Shown here piece after piece: positions 46,116 to 55,472 of a stretch of 64,000 nucleotides of DNA (positions are counted from its first letter, which is position 1; the number at the start of each line of letters is the position of its first letter). Below the pieces are notes generated by a model. The model worked only from the letters and a program-made list of their open reading frames with translations, had not been told where the DNA came from and did no database searches. A program made the translations under genes and the position numbers. This stretch comes from Phlegmacium glaucopus (Eukaryota > Basidiomycota > Agaricomycetes > Agaricales > Cortinariaceae), in NCBI GenBank assembly GCA_015039465.1, contig MU130363.1, positions 411,672 through 475,671 on the forward strand, read 5' to 3'.

Positions 46116-46653
46116 CGTTAGCTGTGGTGTTGAGACTTTAGAATGTCAAGATGAGACTTAAGGATGGAGAGGAAGTAAACCGAAGTGTTAAAAGGGCAGT
46201 TAGGGAGAGGACTTTGAGATAGTAAAAAATGACAGATGTACAGGGTAGTATAGTTAGGAACGAGCCAACGTAGTATGGAAAGTCCTTATAGAGTTGTTGA
46301 ACTTGGAATGAAAGGAAGGCAAACTCTTCGGGCGGCTAGTGGGGAACAACTCACCTGGGAATTTCCTACATACGCGGAGTTCCCTTATAGGTGGTTGACA
46401 TCTACACGTGATTGTTAGGGACTAGAACTAACACAATAGAGACGCGAAGTCTGAAGTAGAGTGGTGTTGTTGAGGGAAAAGGAGAGTTATGAGGAGTGCC
46501 CGAAGAAGTGGGAGGAGGCTAATCCACTTTACCAAAAGGGTTTACTGTTTCGGGAGGTTTTGACCGTGTTCTAAAGGTTCACTAGGAGGTAATAGTAGTG
46601 GTGATTGGTGATGTTTAAGGTTGAGGGGAGTGTGTTCCACCTGGCAAAAAAAC
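46116..46653. pseudogene. Tyrosine recombinase fragment (readable only after complementing)
   Basis: The complement reads SYSSTLNSYLSFIWLHNFPV, VASYLSGISQQLEPYF, then after a stop LTGFFTLLRLGEMVFPNDKA (46,491-46,550) and FQLPSHKVDRFFEG. LLRLGEM holds the first catalytic Arg of tyrosine recombinases. A TGA in HKISK*SS and the earlier stop show decay. The sequence ends abruptly at the block boundary. Confidence 0.75.
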
Positions 46654-46656
46654 TTC

Positions 46657-46909
46657 CCCCCTATCCCTCAACCGCTATAGTCTTACTGAAGACTCTCTCT
46701 TGCTCATCCTCATCCTCGTCTTATACCTCATTCATCTTCCAAGACCTTCATCCTCCTCCTTCTCTTCTCTATTCTTTCCCCTTACCTCTGTGTGTTAAAA
46801 GTCAAGGTTATACCTTCCCTAAACAAACAACAGGGAGTCTCTTGACCTAAGGTCTGGTCCACTGCTCTCTGGTTGGTGTTTATATACAACAACAACAACG
46901 ATTTATACC
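46657..46909 (+). repeat. LTR-like repeat R4, partial copy
   Basis: Matches the right third of 60,315-61,111: GCTATAGTCTTACTGAAGAC, TGTGTGTTAAAAGTCAAGG, CTAAACAAACAACAGGGAGT, GGTCCACTGCTCTCTGGTTG and ATTTATACCAT. Its left part is missing at the polarity boundary. It abuts the gag-like relic. Confidence 0.75.
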
Positions 46910-47361
46910 ATGCCAACTTCATTCCTGAGGGTGATATTGTATAAGATGATTCGATGATGGGATGAAGGGATTTTGGCCGTGAACTCTTCTTTGATGTAGT
47001 CTCCATAGTCAAGGAGCTTGTCTCGTTGGTGGGGGAACATGAAGGAGATTGCTTTGGAAGCTCGTCTCCAGGCAGTTGACCAGTCAGAGGCGGTCTTGAC
47101 ATGTTTCTTGGCTTCTGTGGAACCAAGAGATGCCTCTGCATCTCCCAAGCGACCATTTCTCTCTTCATCAACGACAGTATGGTGGAGAGAGGTGAGGATT
47201 TGGTTGAGGTCAACGGAATTGCCTCTGAAAATGTGTTCCCATTGAGAAGAGGGGATTCCAGTGGGTGAGCTTGGCACAATTTTAGCATAGAATTTGGCTT
47301 TAGTGATGTCTCCGTGATAGATTTGTAGTAACCGATGGGTTTCTTGGCTACTGGGGTGAAT
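46910..47361 (-). pseudogene. Gag-like retroelement ORF, C-terminal half
   Basis: The minus strand reads SIHPSSQETHRLLQIYHGDI, PTGIPSSQWEHIFRGNSVDL, TASDWSTAWRRASKAISFMF, PHQRDKLLDYGDYIKEEFTA and HRIILYNITLRNEVG. It continues the frame of 53,443-52,861, from which it is separated by the Ngaro-like insertion. It resembles gag-like proteins tied to mushroom retroelements. It is cut at its C-terminus by R4. Confidence 0.65.
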
Positions 47362-47520
47362 TGATATCACATGACGCTAGGCGTGTGAATCTTCTTGGAC
47401 ACCAGAGCACAGCTCGTTTACTTACTCGCCCTTTTTACTTACCACCAACTTCTCCAATCCCCCCACCTCAAACCGCTACATCTATTACACACTCACTCAT
47501 TTATTCACATTATTTTTCTT
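47362..47520 (+). repeat. Split direct repeat A1
   Basis: Starts TGATATCACATGACGCTAGG and ends CATTATTTTTCTT. Copy of 52,506-52,665. The exact left end of the element is ambiguous by 2-3 bases because TGA is shared with the target. Confidence 0.93.
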
Positions 47521-47561
47521 CTCATATACCACTCATATATTAATTACTACTGCTACCTCAA

Positions 47562-49384
47562 GTGCTAATGCCACGTCAGCCCCGACAAACAGTGTATACC
47601 AAGACGTTAAGCGCCATGCGCAAGACCGAATTGGTCCGCCTAGCCAATGACCTTGGTCTTCCACCTCAAGGGTCTGTAGTTGATTTGCGGACTCATCTTA
47701 AAGATCACCTGAACCAGAATCGTGATATTCTCTTCCGAAACCCGAAGTATAACGGTCTTTATCCAAGACATCGTCGTCTTAATCAACCTCCACTCTCACC
47801 ACAGCCTGGGTCCGATACTCTTTCGACGCATTCTGCAAACTCTCCCACACTTTCCCATTCATCGTGGGAAGGCATTGCCCCTGGCAACCTTATTAATTCC
47901 CCACCTTTATCGCCGCATTTGCGCCAGTTGTCACCCATCAATTTTGATATTATCCCAGATAGGATTTCTCCTGTTCCACAAATTGAAGCAGTTGATGGGT
48001 GTAAGTCTATGTCCCTTATCATTTATATTATTTCAATGTATCATGTGTTTTCATGCATACTTTTGATATGCTCCTTTATTTGTCTCGTTCGTTAAATGAT
48101 TATTAAAATCGTTTTTCCTGCATACTATCGATGTGCTACATTGTATTCACATGCTCTGGACATGCCAATTTCTTGAGTATTCACCTCGTCTGTTAATCTT
48201 TATTAACAAGCTTACAGACTTGTGGCATTATTGATTGTTTAATTATTGTCTCTTTCCTTTATTTGGTATTATCTTTGTTGGCATTGATTATCTTACATCG
48301 CTACACAGATATTGCAGCGCCGCAGTTGTTCCAACTTGGAATTCCCCCTGCCATACACGCCCCAGAAGAGCATTCACTTACCAATTTGCCGGTAACACCA
48401 TCACGAAAGCGGCCTGTTCGTGCTCCCGGTTCTGTCGGAACAAATGCTGCCTTTTTAGTTCCTGATCATATCCAGAAAAAGTTTATCGATGGTTGGAACG
48501 TGCATGTTCCTCTCACGTTCCTTACCGACAAAGGCTGTGCCCCCAAGAACAAGGACTTGCCCAGTACACACGATGTTCTCGCCATTGATGACACTAACAG
48601 TTGCATTGTCACATCTTCGAAGCCTCTTTCTGATGAAGGAGAGCTCGACTTATCCTTTGATGAATGGCATCAAGCCTGGAGGCGGCTCTTAAATCTTATC
48701 AAGTCCTTCCTCCCTGACAAGTTTGCCTTGTGGGAAGTTCATTTTCTGTATATCCTCAATAACCATAACCGCGCTGAGTTATGGCCTGTTTTTCTTGCTT
48801 ACGATGCTGAAGTTCGCAGAAGAGCAACCCAGTTTGATATCGATCCTTCTCAATTTTCTATTGGAATTTGGAACGATCTCGAGGCACGATATACTGCTAA
48901 GAAAGTCTTGTCACTAGTTCAATCCGACATGAAGCATAACTTTAACCACGCTGGACCTTCGCATCACACTCATTCCTATCAACATACTCGTCACCAATCA
49001 TTCAATTCCAACCACAGAGACAACTCTCACTATTCTCCTCGTAATAACAACCGCAGCTACAACTTTCGGAATCAAACACAACGCTTCGGCAACTCAGATA
49101 CCCGGAGAGATCACGATTGCAAATGCATATTCTGTGGAGACATGACAAAGTCACACTCTTCTAGAAACTGCAACGCCACAAAACTCGTCAACAGTTTGCC
49201 ATGTCACCTCATCAAGCAAGGACCCGCAGGAACGAGACAGGATAGGTCCGGTAGGGCTTACTGTTTCTCATGGAACGGATATTCCGGGTGTGATCAAGGA
49301 CCCAGTTGTCGACGAGGCGAGCATTGGTGCTCGCTCTGCGGATCCAGGTCCCATAATGCTCAACAATGCGAGCCTACCTTGTGA
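47562..49384 (+). CDS. Ngaro-like Gag protein (spliced)
   Basis: Structural protein of the retroelement. Exon 1 is 47,562-48,000 (MLMPRQPRQTVYTKTLSAMR), exon 2 48,309-49,384. The 308-nt intron starts GTAAGT at 48,001 and ends CTACACAG at 48,308; the join reads EAVDGYIAAPQLF. A SAP-like helix pair (KTELVRLANDLGLPPQGSVV, then DLRTHLKDHL) lies near the N-terminus. A central domain contains FDEWHQAWRRLLNLIKSFLP and LWEVHFLYILNNHNRAELWP. The C-terminus has Cys/His clusters (CKCIFCGDMTKSHSSRNC and CSLCGSRSHNAQQC), which probably bind nucleic acid. It overlaps pol by 95 bases in another frame. Confidence 0.8.
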
Positions 49385-51032
49385 ATTCTTTCCAATTGTG
49401 ACGCCGTTTAAAGCGATCGAATGGAGAAAGATGCTGTTAAATACTGATTCATACGATAAATTTCAACACATTCCTATTGGCATTCAGTTCGGCTTCGATA
49501 TGGGAGTCGGCAGTCCGCCTACTCAAACTTATACTCCACCTAATCACAAATCCGCGCTGCTACACCATACTCATGTCACTGCACATATTCAGAAAGAACT
49601 ATCACTCGGTCGATATACCGGCCCTTTCTCCCGCTCTAAACTAGAATCACTTATTGGTCCTTTCAGGACTTCACCTCTTGGGGTTGTACCAAAACCGGGC
49701 AGTGCAGATGAATTCAGAGTCGTTCAAGATTTTTCCTTTCCACGGGATGATTCCATTCGATCATCTGTTAATGCTGAGATCAACATTGAAGATTTCCAAT
49801 GTGATTGGGGGACCTTTAACGATGTCAAGAATATTGTTCATGACGCACCTATTGGAACTGAAGCAGCGACGTTAGACGTAGACGCAGCCTTTCGTTGTTG
49901 CCCTATCGCGCCCCACCAGCAGCCTAATTTTATTATTCACTGGAACGATTTCTTCTTTATTGATCACAACGCACCATTCGGAGCATCAAGCTCTGGAGGA
50001 GTCTTTGGCGGCGTCGCGGATGCTATGACAACAGTTTGTTCATCCAAGAAGCTAGGACCGTCCAAAAACTGGGTAGACGATTTTGTCTTTTTTCGATATC
50101 CAATCAGCTTATCTGAAGAACCACCATCCTTTTCCTATTCTCTCGATGACATCTATTTGGTCGCCACCCAATTAGGGTGGCCTTGGAAAGATTCTAAGAC
50201 GAAGCCATTTGCGATTGAATTCAAGTACTTAGGTTTTATTTGGAATTTATCTACGAAAACGGTTCAAATTCCTGAAGATAAGAAAGCTCGCTACTTAATC
50301 AAGCTTGAGCCATGGATTTCAGGCAAGAAATTTTCTCGGAAAGAGACTGAATCGTTACTAGGAACCCTCGTCCATTGCTCCCTCGCATCTCCAGATGGTC
50401 GCTCCCGGCTTCCTGCTTTATCAAGATTTGCTTTATCATTTGTTCATGCCTCCTCGCCCTTCATACACAAATCCCCTAATGCAAGTGTCATCACAGATAT
50501 TTCTTGGTGGAGGACCCACTTGTCCTCAGAATTCTGCAGATCGATAATTTCCAAGCCACCAGCTCCTTTATCGGTTGAGTTCTGGGTCGATGCCTCTTCG
50601 TCATGGGGTATCGGAGTCATCGTTGACAGAGAGTGGGACTCTTGGAAATTGCGGTCTGGTTGGAACAAAAACGGTCGCAATATCGGTTGGGCTGAGTTCA
50701 TCGCTGTCGAGATTGGTTTATTGCTCGCCGTCCGTCAAGGGTTCTCAAATGTTCACTTCATTATCAGATCTGACAACCAAGGAGTCATTCAAGCCATTGA
50801 AGGTGGAAAATCGCGCAGTCCAGAGCAGAATATTGTACTACAAAGAATAACAGCTCTTCTTAATACTCATAACATCTGGATTTCTTCTTTATACGTACCT
50901 TCTAACGAAAACCTCGCTGATAGACCATCTCGCGGTCTTCCTGTCCTTAACTATACACGATCTTCATCCATTCTTAGTTTACCCTCACCTTTACAGCCCT
51001 TTTTAATGTCGTCCTTCATTATTAACACATAG
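49290..51032 (+). CDS. Ngaro-like reverse transcriptase-RNase H
   Basis: Polyprotein of up to 580 residues. The RT palm has LDVDAAFRCCPIAPHQQPNF (motif A Asp), APFGASSSGGVFG (motif B region) and WVDDFVFF (motif C, WVDD instead of YxDD). The RNase H part shows FWVDASSSWGIGV, WAEFIAVEIGLLLA, IRSDNQGVIQAIEGGKS and SNENLADRPSR, that is the D-E-D-D set. The first ATG (49,290) lies in the gag overlap; the true start may come from frameshifting, +1 relative to gag. No protease or methyltransferase domain is visible. No stop interrupts the frame. Confidence 0.9.
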   Translation: MIKDPVVDEASIGARSADPGPIMLNNASLPCEFFPIVTPFKAIEWRKMLLNTDSYDKFQHIPIGIQFGFDMGVGSPPTQTYTPPNHKSALLHHTHVTAHIQKELSLGRYTGPFSRSKLESLIGPFRTSPLGVVPKPGSADEFRVVQDFSFPRDDSIRSSVNAEINIEDFQCDWGTFNDVKNIVHDAPIGTEAATLDVDAAFRCCPIAPHQQPNFIIHWNDFFFIDHNAPFGASSSGGVFGGVADAMTTVCSSKKLGPSKNWVDDFVFFRYPISLSEEPPSFSYSLDDIYLVATQLGWPWKDSKTKPFAIEFKYLGFIWNLSTKTVQIPEDKKARYLIKLEPWISGKKFSRKETESLLGTLVHCSLASPDGRSRLPALSRFALSFVHASSPFIHKSPNASVITDISWWRTHLSSEFCRSIISKPPAPLSVEFWVDASSSWGIGVIVDREWDSWKLRSGWNKNGRNIGWAEFIAVEIGLLLAVRQGFSNVHFIIRSDNQGVIQAIEGGKSRSPEQNIVLQRITALLNTHNIWISSLYVPSNENLADRPSRGLPVLNYTRSSSILSLPSPLQPFLMSSFIINT

Positions 51033-51100
51033 CCATCCTTTTTCACGTCACAATATAATGTCACTTTCCTTTTTTCAACCGTTAACTTCATTGTCTTACC

Positions 51101-52300
51101 ATGCGCTCGTTGACACATTCGTCAGCTGGTGCTTCTATAGCAACCTTATCACAGGCCTCGCATAATGCTTCATCAAGCTTGCCATCTTCCTTTGTTAACT
51201 TATCGCTCAGCGCTCCTTCTTCACTCTCATATCCTACTGAGTTAGCTCATGCTCATCCGCCACCTGGCTCGTCTGCTGGATATCCTTTTTTCGAAGTTTC
51301 CACCGCATCACACACCTTCTCTGCCCAAACACAAAATAAAATCAACTCAGCTCTTTGTAGCGGCTGGGCCAAGTCGACCATCAAGCGTTACTCTAAGTCA
51401 ATTCAAAGCTTTATAGATTTTTGCGATTCAGAACACATTCCACCATCACTTCGGTTCCCCGCGGACGAATTCATTCTCTGTGCCTTTGCAGCATCGTGTG
51501 CTGGTTTATATGCTGGAAGTACTTCCCGTAGCCATATTTCAGCCCTCAAAGCATGGCATGTTGTTCATAATTTCGAATGGAAGGGCAGCAGCCGCCTACG
51601 ATATGTACTGAATGGTGTTCAGAACCTTGCTCCGAAAGGTTCCAGACGACCCTTACGACCTCCAGTCAGCGCTATGATGTTAACGCATCTCGTTGTCACT
51701 CTTGATCTTTCTAATCCAATCGATGCATCAGTTGCGGCCTGCGCGTCTGCCACCTTTTGGGGTCAGTGTCGATTGGGTGAGCTAGTTCCGTCCTCTGCAC
51801 CTAATTTTAACCCTATGCTTTTTCCTTCCCGTTCCAGGCTCAGGAGGTCTCCTCATAATTCACAATCTTTTCTGCTTCACCTACCTTCTACCAAAACTCA
51901 CAGGCAAGGCCAAGACATCGTACTTGTAGAACAACGGTCGCCTATCAACCCCATTCACTTACTCAAGAATCACCTTCACATCAACAGCATACCGAGTTCC
52001 CATCCTTTATTCGTCTACCAGTCAGAAGACGGCCATTGTATCCTTACGCAGAGGTTTTTCCTCCAGCGCTGCAACTCAATTTGGGAAAAATTTGGATATC
52101 CACACACAACCGGTCATTCCTTTCGCATTGGCGGTACGACAGAACTTCTCATCGCCGGAACCCCTCCTGAGGTCGTCAAGGCTTTGGGTCGCTGGACCTC
52201 AGAGTCTTTCCACAGATATTGGCGCTCATTGGACAATATCGCGCCTCGACATATACGAAACCTACCTACGAAATCACACAAGCACGTGCGAAGACATTAG
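51101..52300 (+). CDS. Ngaro-like tyrosine recombinase
   Basis: Integrase of the element, 399 residues, expected to recombine a circular cDNA into the genome. The N-terminal SAM-like/core-binding region has KINSALCSGWAKSTIKRYSK and ISALKAWHVVHNFEWKG. The catalytic domain has CRLGELV (first Arg), TTGHSFRIGGTTELL (His-x-x-Arg box) and ALGRWTSESFHRYWR (third box, with the Tyr nucleophile). It starts 69 bases after the RT-RNase H stop, so translation needs reinitiation or a separate mRNA. Confidence 0.92.
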   Translation: MRSLTHSSAGASIATLSQASHNASSSLPSSFVNLSLSAPSSLSYPTELAHAHPPPGSSAGYPFFEVSTASHTFSAQTQNKINSALCSGWAKSTIKRYSKSIQSFIDFCDSEHIPPSLRFPADEFILCAFAASCAGLYAGSTSRSHISALKAWHVVHNFEWKGSSRLRYVLNGVQNLAPKGSRRPLRPPVSAMMLTHLVVTLDLSNPIDASVAACASATFWGQCRLGELVPSSAPNFNPMLFPSRSRLRRSPHNSQSFLLHLPSTKTHRQGQDIVLVEQRSPINPIHLLKNHLHINSIPSSHPLFVYQSEDGHCILTQRFFLQRCNSIWEKFGYPHTTGHSFRIGGTTELLIAGTPPEVVKALGRWTSESFHRYWRSLDNIAPRHIRNLPTKSHKHVRRH

Positions 52301-52352
52301 ACCACCATCTTGGGGGCTAGCCGATGGCGTTGCCGTCGTCTGGGTGGTCTTG

Positions 52353-52504
52353 GGGGTTAGCCACCAGCAACCCCATCGGATCTTCGCCCTGGGGTCTCGA
52401 CTCTCATTTCGTCGATGACTCTTCACTCCCACTCACACTGCTCTTACTATACATATCTAATATACTATTTCTACCTCCTTTCGCTGTGCGGCTCAGTGAA
52501 CAAG
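52353..52504 (+). repeat. Split direct repeat B1
   Basis: GGGGTTAGCCACCAGCAACC to GCTCAGTGAACAAG. Copy of 52,709-52,860 with a single difference. Confidence 0.93.
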
Positions 52505-52505
52505 A

Positions 52506-52665
52506 TGATATCACATGACGCTAGGCGTGTGAATCTTCTTGGACACCAGATCACAGCTCGTTTACTTACTCGCCCTTTTTTACTTACCACCAACTTCTCC
52601 AATCCCCCCACCTCAAACCGCTACATCTATTACACACTCACTCATTTATTCACATTATTTTTCTT
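52506..52665 (+). repeat. Split direct repeat A2
   Basis: Second copy of the A repeat, starting one base after B1. One T longer than A1 and with GATCAC for GAGCAC. Confidence 0.93.
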
Positions 52666-52708
52666 ACCCACCCACCCACACCATAATACGAGCAGAGGAG
52701 GTCCGATC

Positions 52709-52860
52709 GGGGTTAGCCACCAGCAACCCCATCGGATCTTCGCCCTGGGGTCTCGACTCTCATTTCGTCGATGACTCTTCACTCCCACTCACACTGCTCT
52801 TTCTATACATATCTAATATACTATTTCTACCTCCTTTCGCTGTGCGGCTCAGTGAACAAG
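52709..52860 (+). repeat. Split direct repeat B2, right end of the element
   Basis: Ends GCTCAGTGAACAAG. The next base begins the interrupted gag-like frame (AAATATCTGC). Confidence 0.93.
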
Positions 52861-53443
52861 AAATATCTGCTGCTGATTCTTTGTTTGGATTGAACCAGGG
52901 CATGTTGGATTCAATGAGTTTCTGTCATTTGAGACGTTTGTCATCCTCATCTCCTGAGTCATTGTCTTCCTGGTGTTGGGACAATCTTTTCTCACTCTTG
53001 TTGAGGATGAGATCTGGTTGAGGAGGTTGGATTTGGAGTGAGTCGGATGTAGTAAAGGGAATTGATGGTTGATGGATTGAAGTGATTTTGGCGAGGTAGG
53101 AGTCAAAAGTCAACTCCTTTTGGGATTGAGAACCCGTGACATGAGTGTTCTCTCCAAGGATTCAAAGGATAGAGGAGATTGCTTCCGTTTTGGTGGAAGA
53201 TCCTTTCCTGAATGATTTGACTGAGGACTCGAGGTCAGTGAGGAGTTTGAGACGTTCATCCTCTGAAGGAGAGTCCAATGGTCTCGTTGAGGAGGTGGAA
53301 TGGATGTATTGATCTCCTGTGTCATCAGGTCTGGACTGGTCAACCGTTGAAGGAGAGACGGCATGTCCGGATCCTGAAGGATTGATCGCAACTGGTTCAG
53401 AAGCAAACAATGATTCGGGTCTTGGGTTAGAGCCATGTGTCAT
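52861..53443 (-). pseudogene. Gag-like retroelement ORF, N-terminal half, interrupted by the Ngaro-like element
   Basis: Starting at MTHGSNPRPESLF (53,443) one frame runs through STVDQSRPDDTGDQYIHSTS, LLTDLESSVKSF, an in-frame TGA at 53,164-53,162, SQKELTFDSYLAKITSI, a second TGA at 52,927-52,925, and ESNMPWFNPNKESAADIS. It then resumes across the insertion as SIHPSSQ. Both TGA could be CGA Arg codons changed by C-to-T. The gene was dead or dying whether or not the insertion came first. Confidence 0.65.
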
Positions 53444-54096
53444 GATTTGAGTGTGCCTTGAACATGATAGTAAGAGGTAGTGACCAAAATACAGCTCTGG
53501 TACTATAGGCCACTCTGGAAGATATAGTGAGCGAGGGGCTGACACGAGCAACATGAAGGATAAGACTCATACCTGGGAGAGACAGTGAGCAAGGGATAGG
53601 TAGAGAGCTTGGGTTTTCTCTTTTTATCCCATATGCTGTGTCTCTCCTCGGGATGTCATAGCTAGACTTTTTGTCCCCAGAACGTTAGTGTTAAACATAT
53701 TGTGATCATAGTAGTGTTAGCCTTCTGGTGGTCATACACTGCTACTTGTTCGGATGTCACGGCTTTAGGGAGTGTGTGATGGTGATGGATTTGTGTACCA
53801 GAGGCCCTTGATGGTCGCTCATTGAACTTGTGTAAAGATACAAATATCTTTAAACTCAATTAAATTCTATTAATAGCAGCTCTCCTTATTGAGAAATTTG
53901 CAAAATACTTTCCTGGATGCAGCAGTTAAATATTGTCTAGCAAAAATCATAAATTCTAAAGGACTCCCAGGGCCTCCGATGTGATTTCATCCAGATGGTC
54001 AAGGCACCAGGATACACTAAAGGTGTCCTAAGCAAATGTGTGACACTCAAAATTTTATCTATGCTGTCCTAGGTTGTCCTAAGGTGTCCTTGGATA
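53444..54096. other. Repeat-arm sequence with an R2 fragment
   Basis: No gene recognised. The stretch 53,860-54,040 resembles 36,355-36,430 plus 36,640-36,700 without the intervening insertion, and GTCCT-rich units follow at 54,050-54,095. Confidence 0.5.
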
Positions 54097-54263
54097 CATC
54101 AGGAAAAACACTTTAGCTCTAAGATACTCTAGCTACTCTGGGAGTCTCTCAGACCAACCTCAAAAAAATAAATATGTTTCAAATGCATTTTTTAATGATT
54201 TGTACACTTAAATTTTTGAGGTTGCTCTGAGAGACTCCTAGAGCCAAAGTGTTTTTCCTGATG
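54097..54263. mobile_element. 167-bp MITE, copy 2
   Basis: Same length, ends and internal sequence as 34,316-34,482. It directly abuts the LTR-like repeat at 54,264, which helps define that repeat's left end. Confidence 0.85.
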
Positions 54264-54940
54264 TGTGCAACATGGGATCATGGGCAAGTAGTATTTTCTC
54301 GGGAACAAGGCTGTGCCTTTCAAGTGTTGACTCAGGACCTTTCATATTTTGGCATGACCACATGGCTATCTATGGAGTTGATGTATTTTTGCTATTGGAC
54401 TGTGTACACTGCCTTCCCTTCTTTTCTCTCACACTTTGACACTTTACAGATTTTTTTATTGTTCCTTCTTCTTTTCCATTGTTCTTGTCTTCTTGCAGCT
54501 GTCCTCTCTTCATCATTCTTCCTTTGACAGCACGTACTTCTTTCCTTTTTATTGTTCTACATAGCCTTATCCTTAGGGTATAAATACTGCTCTTTTGTAC
54601 CAGGATAGGTAGTTTCTCCCAATTCATTCTTACTCCCCAACAGTCAACTTCTCAGTGGAATTCCAGTGAATTCCTCCCTCAAGTTTGCTTATCTCTTTAC
54701 TGTCAATCTATCCCTCTACTGCTATAGTCTTGCTGAAGACTCTATCATCCTTATCCTCATCCTCTATTCCCTCAAGTTCGCTTTTTTGGCCTTTAACTGT
54801 TACTGTCCCCTATTGTCTACTGCTATAGTCTTTCTAAAGACTCTTTCTCATTCATCCTCATCCTTGAGGCTTTCAACTTAAAGACTAGTCCATTGCTCTC
54901 TGGTGGTGTTATATAACAACATAAACAACAATTTATACCA
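54264..54940 (+). repeat. LTR-like repeat R4, solo copy
   Basis: Begins TGTGCAACATGGGATCATGG and ends CAATTTATACCA, giving TG..CA ends. It contains a TATA-like GGTATAAATACTGCTC and GCTATAGTCTTGCTGAAGAC units. Homologues: 60,315-61,111 (plus) and 55,882-56,639 (minus). An MITE on the left and R2 sequence on the right touch its ends exactly. Confidence 0.7.
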
Positions 54941-55130
54941 TGTCCAGGAAAGTATTTTGCAATTTCCTCAATAAGGGGAGCTGCCATTAATATAATTTAA
55001 ACATATTCAGTGTCCTAAAACAATTCTCTACCATTTTTAAAAAAATTCCTGTTTTGGAATTTATGTAATATACCCTGACCCAGCACATATGCTTGAAATC
55101 ATGCTTATATGTGATGTGACCAATGGTCTG
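54941..55130 (-). repeat. Repeat R2, inverted copy
   Basis: Reverse complement of 36,240-36,420: TCCAGGAAAGTATTTTGCAA, GGGGAGCTGCCATTAATATA, CAATTCTCTACCATTTTTAA. Confidence 0.75.
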
Positions 55131-55472
55131 TGCGCTATCCAAAAGATATATAATAAACCACTCACAATTTTGTTTTCTTATTTCCTACTTCCCCAGTATT
55201 ATATATGTACTAGTATATTTATGTATCACTATCTTATTATTATTTTCAATATATTTGTGTATATTTCCATGTGCTCTAAGATCCTCTAAGATCCTAATCT
55301 ATCCAAGAGCAGCAATAATGGTTAGAACTGCTCTAATAATATTACCTATTCATAGGTTATCTCTAAGACATACTATTAAGTTCAAGGACTCTATTCCAGA
55401 ATATCAGACAGAGTTTTATTGGAACGGAACCACGGAATGGATAAGGACTTCAGCCTCAGTGTATATGCTGTG

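Larger units (their letters stand above)
43140..46653. other. Block with wrong polarity: complemented but not reversed
   Basis: Between about 43.13-43.15 kb and 46.65 kb, the base-by-base complement read left to right makes natural sequence, whereas neither given strand does. In the complement, 43.20-43.37 kb matches the element at 57.35-57.53 kb, 45.55-46.12 kb encodes a reverse transcriptase, and 46.12-46.65 kb a tyrosine recombinase. As given, CpG is common and GpC is rare (for example 43,950-44,300), the opposite of the neighbouring repeats. The block includes the run of N. DNA cannot be in this state, so it is an assembly or file-handling error. Confidence 0.9.
47364..52860 (+). mobile_element. 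Full-length Ngaro-like tyrosine-recombinase retroelement
   Basis: The element carries gag, RT-RNase H and tyrosine recombinase genes in that order, and split direct repeats in the Ngaro arrangement: A1 at the left end, then B1-A2-B2 at the right. A1 and A2 (159/160 bp) differ by one substitution and one indel, B1 and B2 (152 bp each) by one substitution. All reading frames are open, so it is young and may be active. No methyltransferase domain is present, which argues against the DIRS1 type. The host frame on both sides joins cleanly and no target duplication is seen, as expected for recombinase-mediated insertion. Confidence 0.9.

Noticed and set aside
47364..52860. Classification as a Crypton or as DIRS1
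   Set aside because: Cryptons lack reverse transcriptase, which is present here; DIRS1 types have a methyltransferase domain and inverted terminal repeats, which are absent, while split direct repeats are present.
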